Of a stretch of DNA of 33,296 bases, positions 17,585 to 25,699 are shown in pieces. The stretch is from NCBI RefSeq assembly GCF_000521485.1, contig NZ_BAVS01000034.1, positions 1 to 33,296 on the forward strand, in the 5' to 3' direction. A program made the translations under genes and the position numbers. The stretch's first letter is position 1. Every line of letters starts with the position of its first letter. Below the pieces are notes generated by a model. The model saw only the letters and a list, made by a program, of their open reading frames with translations, did not search any database and had not been told where the DNA came from. This DNA comes from Gracilibacillus boraciitolerans JCM 21714. Lineage in GTDB: Bacteria; Bacillota; Bacilli; Bacillales; Amphibacillaceae.

Positions 17585-17930
17585 CTATTCAAAAACAATT
17601 ACCTGTCTCGAGAAAAGCGCCTTTTTCCCTTTATTAGCAACTCCTCGATCGACTATCGTAAATCCAGCTATCAAAATCATTTCATCCATGTCTTCAATTG
17701 TAAGAATGACAACTCTATCTGCTATTCTTTTCGCGTGCTTGATTATCGCGTACTGCTCTTCTGGTGTAGCCTGACAAAAAAAGTTGTAAGGCATATCAAT
17801 GATTGCCACATCATAATGGCCTTCTTCGACGGCAATATCTTTTACTTCCACTATTCCGTCATAACTAAAATAACTGATATTTTCTCTAGCCCCTTGTACT
17901 ACTAACGGATTGAGGTCAGAGCCGACGATT
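17585..17930 (-). pseudogene. 3' fragment of the TRM11-like methyltransferase gene
   Basis: The fragment encodes the last 110 or so residues (NPLVVQGARENISYF onward, with the catalytic-loop-like IIDMPYN) and is about 95% identical in DNA to 22891-23230. The similarity stops at about 17930, beyond which the sequence is unrelated. At 17890-17893 it has C4, where the full-length copy has C7 (23196-23202) in otherwise identical flanks (TTTCTCTAG and TTGTACTACT). This is the clearest single comparison for the 3-base expansion. Confidence 0.85.
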
Positions 17931-18196
17931 GGATCTATGTCAATAGATTGGACACAAAAATGTTGAATATTTTAAACCTCTACCGCGCTCCGCTTTCTGG
18001 CCTCTCACATGGACGAATGGGAAGTTTCCCTTTATTAGTATAAAAATCCCCCGTTCTCTGTGTCCAATTATTAGACTATCATCAGTTTTTTTTAAAAAAG
18101 TAACTAACGCGGGATTATTTGACTTTCCTTTTTTTGAAAATGCCTTGAAAACAGCTCTATTCCCAATAAAATATTAGGGAATATATGTTTGATATC

Positions 18197-18224
18197 TAGA
18201 TACTCTGAGAGTCTATGTTATAAT
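18197..18224 (+). promoter_or_regulatory. opuC promoter with a palindrome in the spacer
   Basis: A candidate -35 TAGATA (18197-18202) and an extended -10 TGTTATAAT (TG at 18216-18217, TATAAT at 18219-18224) are 16 bases apart. ACTCTGAGAGT (18202-18212), a perfect 5+1+5 inverted repeat, fills the spacer and would be well placed for a repressor. In B. subtilis, opuB and opuC are repressed by the GbsR/OpcR MarR-type regulators. Whether this palindrome is such a site is inference. Confidence 0.45.
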
Positions 18225-18288
18225 AAATACGGTATTTTAAGATATACTATATATAAATGCCTAAAATTGAAGGGGGGGATAAAATCGA

Positions 18289-19474
18289 ATGATTATATTT
18301 GAACATATTCAAAAACAGTATAGTGATGGATTTATTGCATTAAAGGATATCAATTTAACTTGTGGGAATGGTGAAATAACAGTATTAATCGGACCAAGTG
18401 GTTGTGGAAAGACAACAACAATGAAATTAATCAACCGTTTGATAAACCCCACTAAGGGTAAGGTGATAATTGATGGAGAAGATATTTCGACCATAAATCA
18501 AATCGAACTGCGGAGAAGAATTGGTTATGTTATTCAACATATCGGTTTATTTCCCCCACATGGATATTGCAACAAATGTAGCGGTAGTTCCACGGCTACT
18601 TAAATGGGACAAGCAACGGATCGATAAACGCGTGGATGAATTATTAAATATGGTTGGATTAGAACCTGAAACTTATCGAAACAGGTACCCTTCTGAATTA
18701 AGTGGTGGACAGCAGCAACGTATTGGGGGGGTTATTCGTGCGCTTGCTGCCGAACCATCTTTAATTCTAATGGATGAGCCGTTTAGTGCGTTAGATCCGA
18801 TAAGTCGCGAACAACTACAAGAGGAATTAATCCGACTACAAAAAGAAATAAAAAAATCTATTGTATTTGTTACCCATGATATGGATGAAGCATTAAAAAT
18901 AGCCGATAAAATTGTGTTAATGAAGGATGGGAACATTGTACAGCAGGCCTCACCAGAGGAAATACTCAGACACCCTGCAAATGATTTTGTAAAGAATTTT
19001 ATCGGCAAGAAACGATTACAGCAGGTAGCAAAAGTGCCATCAGTAAAAGAAATAATGGTGAGAAAGCCTATTACTATTTCTCCAAAACGGGGGGGTTTAG
19101 CAGAAGCGATGAAGATCATGGAAAGTAAAGAGGTTGACACGTTACTTATTGTCAATGATGAAGATGAATTACAAGGGTATATTTCGATTTTTGATGTATT
19201 AAATGAATTTGAAGATGAAAGTAAGCGTGTCAAAGACATTATTCAAAAATTTGAACATGTAGTGAATCCAAATATGTTATTAACAGAAGCCATTAACTTA
19301 ATAAATGAAAATAATGCATCCTACATCCCTGTGGTCAATGATCAAAACAAATTGCGAGGGCTTTTAACACGAGGTAGTATCGTCGGTCATTTATCAGACG
19401 TTTATCCTTTTAATAATAACAGGGGGGGGCGTGAAGATGGATTACTTAACAATCTTTACAGAACGTTCAGGTGA
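18289..19474 (+). pseudogene. opuCA: OpuCA-type compatible-solute ABC ATPase, frameshifted
   Basis: ATPase of an osmoprotectant (glycine betaine/carnitine/choline-type) importer. The ATG at 18289 follows a G7-type site (18272-18278). Walker A is GPSGCGKTT, the signature is LSGGQQQR, Walker B is LILMDEP and the H-loop is VTHDMDEA. Two C-terminal CBS domains follow (VKEIMVRKPITIS, then the block ending LRGLLTRGSIVGHL), as in OpuCA, which senses ionic strength. At 18553-18557 a C5 run has one base too many: HIGLFPHMDIATNVAVV needs C4. The frame therefore shifts after HIGLFP and resumes in the frame that ends at 19474. G7 tracts at 18725-18731 (QRIGGVIRALA; relatives QRIGV) and 19089-19095 (PKRGGLAEA) keep the frame. 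The end overlaps opuCB by about 38 bases. Confidence 0.88.
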
Positions 19475-20069
19475 TCTTATTAATGCCCTGTTAGAGCATA
19501 TTCTTATTTCCAGCATTGCAGTTATACTAGGATGTATTTTGGCTATTCCACTTGGAATCTTTTTAACAAAAACATCAATACGCTGGGTACATTCTGTTGC
19601 CTTTACGATTACGAATATTTTTCAGACGATACCGAGTCTAGCTTTACTTGCTATGCTTATCCCATTATTAGGGATTGGTCTAGTTCCAGCTATTACCGCA
19701 TTGTTTTTATATTCGTTGCTACCCATTTTGCGGAACACATACGCAGCATTTGAATCGATTGATCCAGAAATCATTCAATCAGCAAAAGGGATGGGATATA
19801 GCTCAATGCAACGACTTTTTCAAATTGAACTGCCGATTGCAATGCCTTATATTATGTCAGGTATTCGATTAACAACGATTTACATTATTAGTTGGGCAAC
19901 CCTTGCGACATTAATTGGTGCAGGTGGATTAGGACAGTTAATTATTGGTGGTTTAGGTGTGTATAACAAACCGCTAATTTTTGCAGCAGCGGTAATCTCG
20001 ATGGTTTTAGCATTAATAACAGATTTTATCTTGGGTGTAGTTGAGAAAAAAATCTTTGACAGAAAATAA
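19437..20069 (+). CDS. opuCB: OpuCB-type permease
   Basis: The 210-residue inner membrane permease has about five to six helices. It has the conserved binding-protein-dependent transport loop around SAKGMGYSSMQRLFQIELP (EAA-type motif) and the ending IITDFILG-VEKK-FDRK typical of this family. It forms the channel with OpuCD. Start: ATG 19437, 7 bases after a G8 run (19422-19429) that lies where AGGAGG would be expected; a GTG two codons earlier is possible. The gene is intact and embedded in the opuC operon. Confidence 0.88.
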   Translation: MDYLTIFTERSGDLINALLEHILISSIAVILGCILAIPLGIFLTKTSIRWVHSVAFTITNIFQTIPSLALLAMLIPLLGIGLVPAITALFLYSLLPILRNTYAAFESIDPEIIQSAKGMGYSSMQRLFQIELPIAMPYIMSGIRLTTIYIISWATLATLIGAGGLGQLIIGGLGVYNKPLIFAAAVISMVLALITDFILGVVEKKIFDRK

Positions 20070-20089
20070 AACTTTAGGAGGTATTATAA

Positions 20090-20973
20090 ATGGGTAAACT
20101 TAAAAATTCTATTATTTTGCTAACACTACTAACTTTAATTTTGACTGCTTGTGGTGATGATCAAATTACAGTTGGTACACAAACATATACGGAAACAAAG
20201 ATTTTAGGGTATATGTATGAAGCATTAGTCGAAGAGCAAACCGATGTGGAAGTAGTAGTTAAAACTGACTTCTCGGCAAGTCCAGTGGTTATCGAAGCAA
20301 TGAATGGTGATGATGTACAGCTTACTACATTATATACAGGTGAAATCTTTAATGGACATTTTTCTATTGAAGATACAAATGATAGAGAAAGTGTATTACA
20401 ACAGGCAAAAGAAGGATTTAAGGAAACGTATAATTTCAATGGTACGATCCGGTCGGTTTTGAAAACACATATGCTTTTACAGTTAGACAGGAAGTTGCGG
20501 AGGAACATAATCTAGAAAAAATATCTGACTTAACGGAAATCGCAGATGAGATGCGACTTGGTGTTGATACCACTTGGTTAGAGCGTGACAATGATGGCTA
20601 TGACGCCTTTACCGAAACATATGGACTTGAATTTGGTGAGACATTCCCAATGGAAATCGGTCTTGTCTATGATGCCGTTAAAAACGATGAAGTGGATATT
20701 GTACTCGCGTATTCTACAGATCCGCGTATTAGTGAGTACAATTTAATAACACTAGAGGATGATCAACAATTCTTTCCACCATATGATGCTTCAACCGTTA
20801 TAAAACAAGAAGTGTTAGATAATAATCCAGAGGTAGATGATGCTTTATCGGTTTTAGTTGGAAAAATCACCGAAGAAACGATGCGTGAATTGAATGCAAG
20901 AGTGGATATTAATAATGAAGATCCACAGGATGTAGCAGTGGACTATTTGCAAAATGAAGGTCTTCTAGAATAG
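20090..20973 (+). pseudogene. opuCC: OpuCC-type solute-binding lipoprotein, frameshifted
   Basis: Extracellular binding protein for quaternary amines. The ATG at 20090 follows AGGAGG. The lipoprotein signal is MGKLKNSIILLTLLTLILTA with lipobox Cys21. The mature part begins ITVGTQTYTETKILGYMYEA, typical of the OpuAC/ProX-like fold. After YNFNGTI one base is missing near 20449 (GATCCGGTC where GATCCCGGTC gives IPVGFENTYAF). The remaining sequence (VRQEVAEEHNLEKISDL to AVDYLQNEGLLE) is readable in the next frame to TAG at 20971-20973. Rejoined, the length (about 294) is normal, and no other lesions are visible. Confidence 0.87.
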
Positions 20974-20985
20974 GGGGGGCAAAGA

Positions 20986-21615
20986 ATGAACGATTTTTTC
21001 ACTTATTTAAGTAGAAATTGGGATCAGTTATTAGAGCTAACCTATCAGCACATTTTAATGGTTATATTAGGATTATTACTTGCATTGTTAGTAGGAATTC
21101 CATTAGGCATTATGAGTGCAAGAAATGAAAGAGTTGCTTCGGTGATATTAGCATTTGCTAATATTATTCAAGTGTTTCCAAGTTTAGCATTGTTAGCAGT
21201 TTTAATGATTATGTTTGGGCTTGGGTTTTACACCGTTGTGATTGGATTATTTCTCTACTCGTTATTACCGATTATCCGCAATACGTATGTTGGCTTAAAA
21301 GAAGTCGATGAAAGTATATCACAGGTGGGTAAAGGAGTGGGAATGACACCCTTCCAATTACTTTACAAAGTACAATTTCCGTTGTCTTTACCTTTTATTA
21401 TCGCCGGCATCCGGATTGCAGTGGTTATTGCCATTGGTGTCGCGACACTTGCACCATTTATTGGTGGTGAGGGATTAGGTAGAGAAATCTATGCCGGGAT
21501 TAACTTACGTGATCCAAATAAAATTTACGCTGGTGCGATCGTTGCTGCTATTTTGGCAATTATTGCTGACTTCTTATTAGGAAAAGCCGAAAGCAGATTT
21601 AAAACTGAAAAATAA
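20986..21615 (+). CDS. opuCD: OpuCD-type permease
   Basis: The 209-residue second permease of the transporter is homologous to OpuCB. It has the same helix layout and loop (VGKGVGMTPFQLLYKVQFP) and the ending AIIADFLLGKAESRFK. The ATG at 20986 follows a G7 run (20973-20979) that overlaps the opuCC stop; this run is the only candidate ribosome binding site. It is the last gene of the operon and is followed by a terminator-like stem. Confidence 0.9.
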   Translation: MNDFFTYLSRNWDQLLELTYQHILMVILGLLLALLVGIPLGIMSARNERVASVILAFANIIQVFPSLALLAVLMIMFGLGFYTVVIGLFLYSLLPIIRNTYVGLKEVDESISQVGKGVGMTPFQLLYKVQFPLSLPFIIAGIRIAVVIAIGVATLAPFIGGEGLGREIYAGINLRDPNKIYAGAIVAAILAIIADFLLGKAESRFKTEK

Positions 21616-21627
21616 TTAATGTAAGGA

Positions 21628-21666
21628 AGAGAATTAAGGGAACTTGCTCCCCCTAGTTCTCTTTTT
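21628..21666 (+). terminator. Terminator after the opuC operon
   Basis: GAGAATTAAGGG and CCCTAGTTCTC form an imperfect stem (two mismatches), followed by TTTTT. It starts 13 bases after the opuCD stop. Confidence 0.65.
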
Positions 21667-22002
21667 ATTGTTGTAACCATCAGAAAGGATTCTTATAATG
21701 ACTACTTTAAGGTATTTAACGGTTGATTTCAATCGTCAGATTAAATTGTCAAATATCGGTACGTCCTGCAGGCGAATTGTTAGTTAACCATTTGTTCATA
21801 GTGACTAATTTAATAGCTGCTTTTTTTCCCCAAGGATATTGTCCTTGCTTCCCCCCCTTTACTTTAAACTATCTTCAAGCTTCGTGTACCAAGAATTCTT
21901 TTGGAAAGTACATCACCGAATTCAAAATCTAAAACTAGAATAAACATCTGTAGTCTGTTTTTAAAAATGTAATAAATTGACCAAAAATGTAGTCGGCCCT
22001 AT

Positions 22003-22108
22003 TATTCTTTGTAATATTCGCTCTATTGAAGAGAAACAGAATGTATGATCTTAATCTAGGATATTGCATGATGGAAGGGGAAGAGGCAATGTCAGAGAGA
22101 TGGGTCTT
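22003..22108 (+). pseudogene. Fragment of a DUF4011-type helicase gene
   Basis: The stretch TAATATTCGCTC-ATTGAAGAG...ATGATCTT-AT-TAGG-TAT matches 31543-31625 of the helicase gene at the right end of the window (coding RNIRSIEEETGLYDLYLGYP). It carries scattered substitutions and indels. It is fused at about 22109 to a methyltransferase fragment of the opposite coding strand. Confidence 0.65.
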
Positions 22109-22195
22109 GGAACTGCTATAATTACAATAGCTTTGGCAAAACGTGTACTTAATGCTGTCGAGTATTCTTGAGGTTTCTTCAAATGATGAAACCAT
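22109..22195 (-). pseudogene. Fragment of the TRM11-like methyltransferase gene
   Basis: TGGAACTGCTATA, AAACGTGTACT and GCTGTCGAGTATTCTT follow the same order as 23330-23405 of the intact gene, with about 85% identity. A stop has been created. It is an internal piece only, joined to the helicase fragment. Confidence 0.65.
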
Positions 22196-22207
22196 TTATA
22201 TATATTT

Positions 22208-22340
22208 CATCAATGTTAAAATTTGTTTTGAAACTTAAATAGCGGTTGCTAGAAAGAGAAGTAAATGAAAATATGAGCAATTGAAAAAATGGATAACGAA
22301 GAACGAATTATATTAATGAATAAATGATATGACAGTTATT
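22208..22340. repeat. Duplicated segment, copy 1
   Basis: It shares AACTTAAATAG-GGTTG, AAAAAATGGAT-ACG and TTAATGAATAAATGAT with 24054-24170. In both places the toxin-like gene remnant follows on the right, so a unit of at least [segment + toxin 3' part] was duplicated. The second copy lacks about 190 bases between segment and toxin. Confidence 0.65.
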
Positions 22341-22572
22341 TTGATAGCAGACTTGTAAAAGAGCAAATTATCAAGGAGAAAGAAGAAATGTTTTGGGGGG
22401 GTAAAGAAGATGAGTAAAAAGATAAACGTGGAGAATGATTGAAATAAATAAAAAAAGAAAAATTGTAAGTAATGATAATATAATAGTTGAATTAGACCAT
22501 CTAATAGCGGCAGTTAGAAGTGATTAACAGGCGAGAAATTGACCCTAACAATCTAAAAATTTATCACGGTTT

Positions 22573-22876
22573 TTACTCTTCCCCGCTATGTATATTATGA
22601 GCAACGAAAGAAAAGGCATCTTCTAAGGTTAAAATGTCCCAATTTTCTTTTCGTTGCTCTCTGTCACCTGGTACATGATGATGGTGATGTGGTTCGGATT
22701 TAATTTTGAATTTCTCAGGAGTCCAAGATGCATCGTGAGGTTCATTTTTCCAAGCAGAAATATTATGATACAACTTGCCCATTTTTGGAATAATAACTTT
22801 CCATTGGTAATACTCGACGACTAAGCCATCTTTATACTTTTCAGTTGCATGTAATCCTGTCTTCCCGTGTACACAA
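22573..22876 (-). pseudogene. 5'-truncated copy of the His-rich toxin-like gene
   Basis: It encodes GKTGLHATEKYKDGLVVEYYQWK, KMGKLYHNISAWKNEPHDAS and PHHHHHVPGDREQRKENWD to the stop. It is about 85% identical to the C-terminal 100 residues of the gene at 24206-24835. The 5' part is missing: similarity ends near 22876, where it abuts the stop of the methyltransferase gene on the same strand. One His codon is lost in VVEYYQWK compared with VAEYHYQWK. Confidence 0.75.
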
Positions 22877-22890
22877 CCCGGTCCTTTACT

Positions 22891-23862
22891 TTATTCACAA
22901 ACAATTACCTGTCTTGAGAAAAGCCCCTTTTTCCCTTTATTAGCAACTCCTCGATCGACTATCGTAAATCCAGCCATCAAAATCATCTGATCCATGTCTT
23001 CGATTGTAAGAATGACAACTCTATCTGCTATTCTTTTCGCGTGCTTGATTATCGCGTACTGCTCTTCTGGTGTAGCCTGACAAAAAAGGTTGTAAGGCAT
23101 ATCAATGATTGCCACATCATAATGGCCTTCTTCAACGGCAATATCTTTTACTTCCACTATTCCGTCATAACTAAAATAACTGATATTTTCTCTAGCCCCC
23201 CCTTGTACTACTAACGGATTGAGGTCAGAGCCAACGATCTGTATCCCCCCCATGGAAAGTGCCTCGACAAGTACGGTACCTATTCCGCAGCATGGATCGA
23301 TTACACGGAGACCTGATGGATCTGGAACTGCTATATTTATAACAGTTCTGGCCAAACGTGTACTGATTGCTGTCGAGTATTCTTTAGGTTTCTTCACATG
23401 ATGAAGCCATACGGGTTCGCTTTCCTGGTAAGTGCCGAAGTACCAGCGTCCTTCAAACGGTACAATTCCGAAAAGGATATCAGGATTTTTCATCTGCGCC
23501 TCTCCGTTGATCTTCCAGCCAATTTCACTTTCAATCATTCGCTGTTCTGCATATTCTATTTTCTGTTTACTAGAGAGGTCATTTATTTTCAGGAAACGCA
23601 CCTTAAAGGATTGGTTTTTAAGCTCGATTTGGTCAACCTGCTCTGCAATTGCCTGAACAGATTTGTCAGAGAAAAGAATCGATAGTCTCCCCCCCTTTAT
23701 AAACGGGCTTCTGCTTGGTTCGATCTTTATTGTGCTTTTTATAAGGTTATCTGATTCTTCTCCGAAGAGTGTTCTTTGTTCTAATGCACAGAGAGAGCTT
23801 TCTTCGGGAGCGTGTTTATAGTTGTATAGGTATTCAGATGCTTCTAAGTAATGTTTTGTCAT
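22891..23862 (-). CDS. TRM11/UPF0020-type SAM-dependent methyltransferase
   Basis: The 323-residue protein has an N-terminal substrate-recognition half (THUMP-like; FLKINDLSSKQKIEYAEQRM) and a Rossmann methyltransferase domain. SAM motif I is RVIDPCCGIGTVLVEAL, the acidic loop is IVGSDLNPLVVQ, and the catalytic motif is IIDMPYN in place of the usual (N/D)PPY. The family methylates guanosine in tRNA or rRNA. The start chosen is the ATG at 23862 (MTKHYLEASEYLYNYKHAPE), where family-like sequence begins; an in-frame ATG at 23928 would add 22 unrelated residues. No strong binding site is seen for either. C7 tracts at 23196-23202, 23245-23251 and 23689-23695 encode extra-looking Gly-Gly. The 17.6-kb fragment shows C4 at the first of these. 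Confidence 0.82.
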   Translation of the reverse strand: MTKHYLEASEYLYNYKHAPEESSLCALEQRTLFGEESDNLIKSTIKIEPSRSPFIKGGRLSILFSDKSVQAIAEQVDQIELKNQSFKVRFLKINDLSSKQKIEYAEQRMIESEIGWKINGEAQMKNPDILFGIVPFEGRWYFGTYQESEPVWLHHVKKPKEYSTAISTRLARTVINIAVPDPSGLRVIDPCCGIGTVLVEALSMGGIQIVGSDLNPLVVQGGARENISYFSYDGIVEVKDIAVEEGHYDVAIIDMPYNLFCQATPEEQYAIIKHAKRIADRVVILTIEDMDQMILMAGFTIVDRGVANKGKKGLFSRQVIVCE

Positions 23863-24053
23863 GTTTTGTGTACTAGCCCTTCCTCGATTATTAAACCTAA
23901 ACCTATTATAACTTATAAATCCTCTCATTTAGGAATCGATGTGAATAGTTATCAAATTACTGATTTTTGATAAGAGAATAATTTCTTCTTAGGTAGAACC
24001 CTTATTTACCAAGGAAATACATTTTGGATGGCGATCCAGACTGTTATGGTTAG

Positions 24054-24170
24054 TTCATGGATGTCAAGATTTGTTTTTAAACTTAAATAGAGGTTGGCAG
24101 AAAGAGAGACAAATGAAAAAATGGATTACGGAGAACGAGTTTGATTAATGAATAAATGATGTGACAATTT
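24054..24170. repeat. Duplicated segment, copy 2
   Basis: Counterpart of 22208-22340 (see there), with the same order of shared blocks. It runs into the 3' end of the full-length toxin-like gene after an internal deletion. No open frame is preserved. Confidence 0.6.
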
Positions 24171-24205
24171 AGAAGAGAAATTGAACCTAACAATCTACAA
24201 ATTTA

Positions 24206-24835
24206 TCACGGTTTATACTCTTCACCGCTATGTATATAATGAGCAACGAAAGAAAAGGCATCATCTAAGGTCAAAGTGTCCCAATTTTCTTTTCGTTGCT
24301 CTCTGTCACCAGGTACATGATGATGATGGTGTGACTCGGATTTAATTTTGAACTTCTCACGGGTCCATGATGCATCGTGAGGTTCATTTTCCCAAGCAGA
24401 AATATGGTGATATAACTTGCCCATTTTTGGAATAATAATTTTCCATTGGTAATGATACTCGGCAACAAAGCCATTTTTATATTTTTCAGTGGCATGTAAT
24501 CCTGTCTTCCCGTGTACAGGGTGTTCTTTTAGCGGAAAAAGTACCGATAACTTATTATTCGTTCTTTTATCACGGCGTAACCGTCCGTAAAACCCCCCCC
24601 ACTTCAAGATTGGAACATAAGCAAAGAAGCAAAGTGGGGGGGGATAAACGGACGGTAAACATCCTGATAAGTTTCGCTAACAATCAGTGGGAGTCAAAAA
24701 CTCCCACTGATGCAGTCTCACTTTATAATTACCATATATGAAATCTTTTGGTGCAATCTGAGGGTAATTGTATAATAAGTTACCGTATTTCTCTAATATT
24801 TCTGGGATGTCAGCAGGGAGGAGAATTTGTTCCAA
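24206..24835 (-). pseudogene. Toxin-like gene (TumE/DUF6516-like pattern) interrupted by a mini-element
   Basis: The 5' part (TTG 24835; MEQILLPADIPEILEKYGNL, then APKDFIYGNY) stops at the 156-bp element. The 3' part continues KRTNNKLSVLFPLKEHPVHG, GLHATEKYKNGFVAEYHYQW, HISAWENEPHDASWT, SHHHHHVPGDREQRK and TLTLDDAFSFVAHYI. Removing one 156-bp period joins both parts in frame with no base lost (474 bases, 157 residues). The order YxW, then W-NEPH, then HHHHH, then a terminal TL-DAFSFV helix recalls TumE/DUF6516 toxins, but the match is by eye and uncertain. The start lies 8 bases beyond the stop of an HTH gene, as in an antitoxin-toxin operon. The interruption would inactivate it. An alternative open frame begins inside the element with MKWGG and is probably not native. 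Confidence 0.6.
24571..24726. mobile_element. Mini-IS200/IS605-like element, copy 2 (156 bp)
   Basis: Flanked by TTTAT on both sides (24566-24570 and 24722-24726) and nearly identical to 9363-9512. The palindrome ATCAGTGGGAGT/ACTCCCACTGAT lies near the right end. CCGTCCGT/ACGGACGG and C8ACTT/AAGTG8 form stems further left. It is 6 bases longer than copy 1, all accounted for by the C8 (24593-24600) and G8 (24636-24643) tracts, each 3 bases longer than the 5-base equivalents. Insertion 3' of a TTAT-type target with no further duplication is how IS200/IS605 elements integrate. A remnant of its right end lies at 25721-25755. Confidence 0.65.
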
Positions 24836-24842
24836 CTCACTA

Positions 24843-25607
24843 CTACTCCATATTTTTCGCTCCTATAATTAGATTGGTTAACTCCTCTTCTTCTTCAAGT
24901 AAATCCCGCCACTCATAATAATCAGAGGGATCATCCATCGCATCAATATCCATTCCTTCAAAGGCTTTCTCTATATCAAGAGTCTTGTATTTCTTTTTGT
25001 ATTGCATCTGTTCTTCATGAACTTCACTTAAACGTTCTTCAGGTGTTTGACGTAAACGCTTCTTCTCTTGATACAGGTATTGCATTTTAATGCAGTAAAC
25101 AGGGTCCTTCCAAAGATCTACCGCATGTTTTGGAATTTTATTATGAGAAGACGTATCTATATGTTCAAACCCCTGTTTCATATATTTGTTAAGGGTTACG
25201 TTAGATACACCTAAAAGTTCTGCTGCTTGTTTTGGTTTGATTAAATAGTCATCTCGGTAATCGAAACTAATATCTTGACTGCTAATTCGATAATACCACT
25301 CTTCTAAATCTAACTTTAGTTTCCCAAATTCTAAATCAGTAGTTCGTTGACTAAGCATCATCAGACGCTTTAACCATTTCAGTAATGCTAAACGATTTTG
25401 GTCCGATAAAATATATTGCTCATTGAAATGAAGATAGGTCGTATCAAAGGTGATTTCCTTTAGGCGATTCTTGAAAGTACCTAACATGATGACAATAATT
25501 TGACTTAAGACATAGCTTGTTTCTTTTTCAATCTTTGATTTGTTTTGTGACTCGTAAGCATTCTCAATGTCTTTTTCTGTTTCTTTAAATATCGTAGCAG
25601 TCATCAT
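24843..25607 (-). CDS. Helix-turn-helix protein, putative antitoxin/autoregulator
   Basis: The 254-residue protein has an N-terminal helical part (ETEKDIENAYESQNKSKIEK; TFKNRLKEITFD). A MerR/excisionase-type helix-turn-helix lies at about 122-150 (LIKPKQAAELLGVSNVTLNK followed by YMKQGFEHID), and the acidic tail includes EWRDLLEEEEELTNLI. It is likely a DNA-binding regulator. It overlaps closely with the toxin-like gene downstream (its stop is 8 bases before the candidate TTG), and a 27-bp inverted repeat lies upstream, so it may repress its own operon and neutralise the downstream product. Start: ATG 25607 or the adjacent ATG 25604, both well spaced from GAGGTGAT. Confidence 0.75.
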   Translation of the reverse strand: MMTATIFKETEKDIENAYESQNKSKIEKETSYVLSQIIVIMLGTFKNRLKEITFDTTYLHFNEQYILSDQNRLALLKWLKRLMMLSQRTTDLEFGKLKLDLEEWYYRISSQDISFDYRDDYLIKPKQAAELLGVSNVTLNKYMKQGFEHIDTSSHNKIPKHAVDLWKDPVYCIKMQYLYQEKKRLRQTPEERLSEVHEEQMQYKKKYKTLDIEKAFEGMDIDAMDDPSDYYEWRDLLEEEEELTNLIIGAKNME

Positions 25608-25665
25608 TATCACCTCTTTCACCTCCATTATAAATTTATGATTATTGATATGTCAAATATAATTA

Positions 25666-25692
25666 ATTAATGATTTTAGTTAAATCATTAAT
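25666..25692. promoter_or_regulatory. Candidate operator of the HTH operon
   Basis: ATTAATGATTT and AAATCATTAAT are perfect 11-base inverses around TAGTT, about 60 bases upstream of the HTH gene. There is no T run, so it is not a terminator. It is a plausible dimer-binding site for the HTH protein. Confidence 0.55.
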
Positions 25693-25699
25693 CATTTTG

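Larger units (their letters stand above)
21667..22570. other. Graveyard of duplicated gene fragments
   Basis: No intact gene. It contains two C/G7 tracts (21851-21857, 22395-22401), a DUF4011-helicase fragment (22003-22108) and a methyltransferase fragment (22109-22195). A segment at 22208-22340 is repeated at 24054-24170. Around 22340-22545 plus-strand coding traces are visible, interrupted by stops: SRLVKEQIIKEKEEMFWGG, then MSKKINVEND, then NIIVELDHLIAAVRS. They are laid out like two overlapping small genes (the first ending in TGAGTAA around the next ATG). I cannot identify them. Confidence 0.5.

Noticed and set aside
18673-19239. 188-residue open frame opposite opuCA
   Set aside because: A Ser-rich product read from the complement of a conserved ATPase gene; a shadow frame.
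22670-22690. Vector-derived His tag (HHHHH)
   Set aside because: The His run sits inside a conserved context (VPGDREQRKENWD) present in two diverged copies, so it is native.
24498-24607. Start of the toxin-like protein at MKWGGFYGRLRRDKRTNN
   Set aside because: The first residues are encoded by the inserted element. The native N-terminus lies beyond it and rejoins in frame after removal of the 156 bases.
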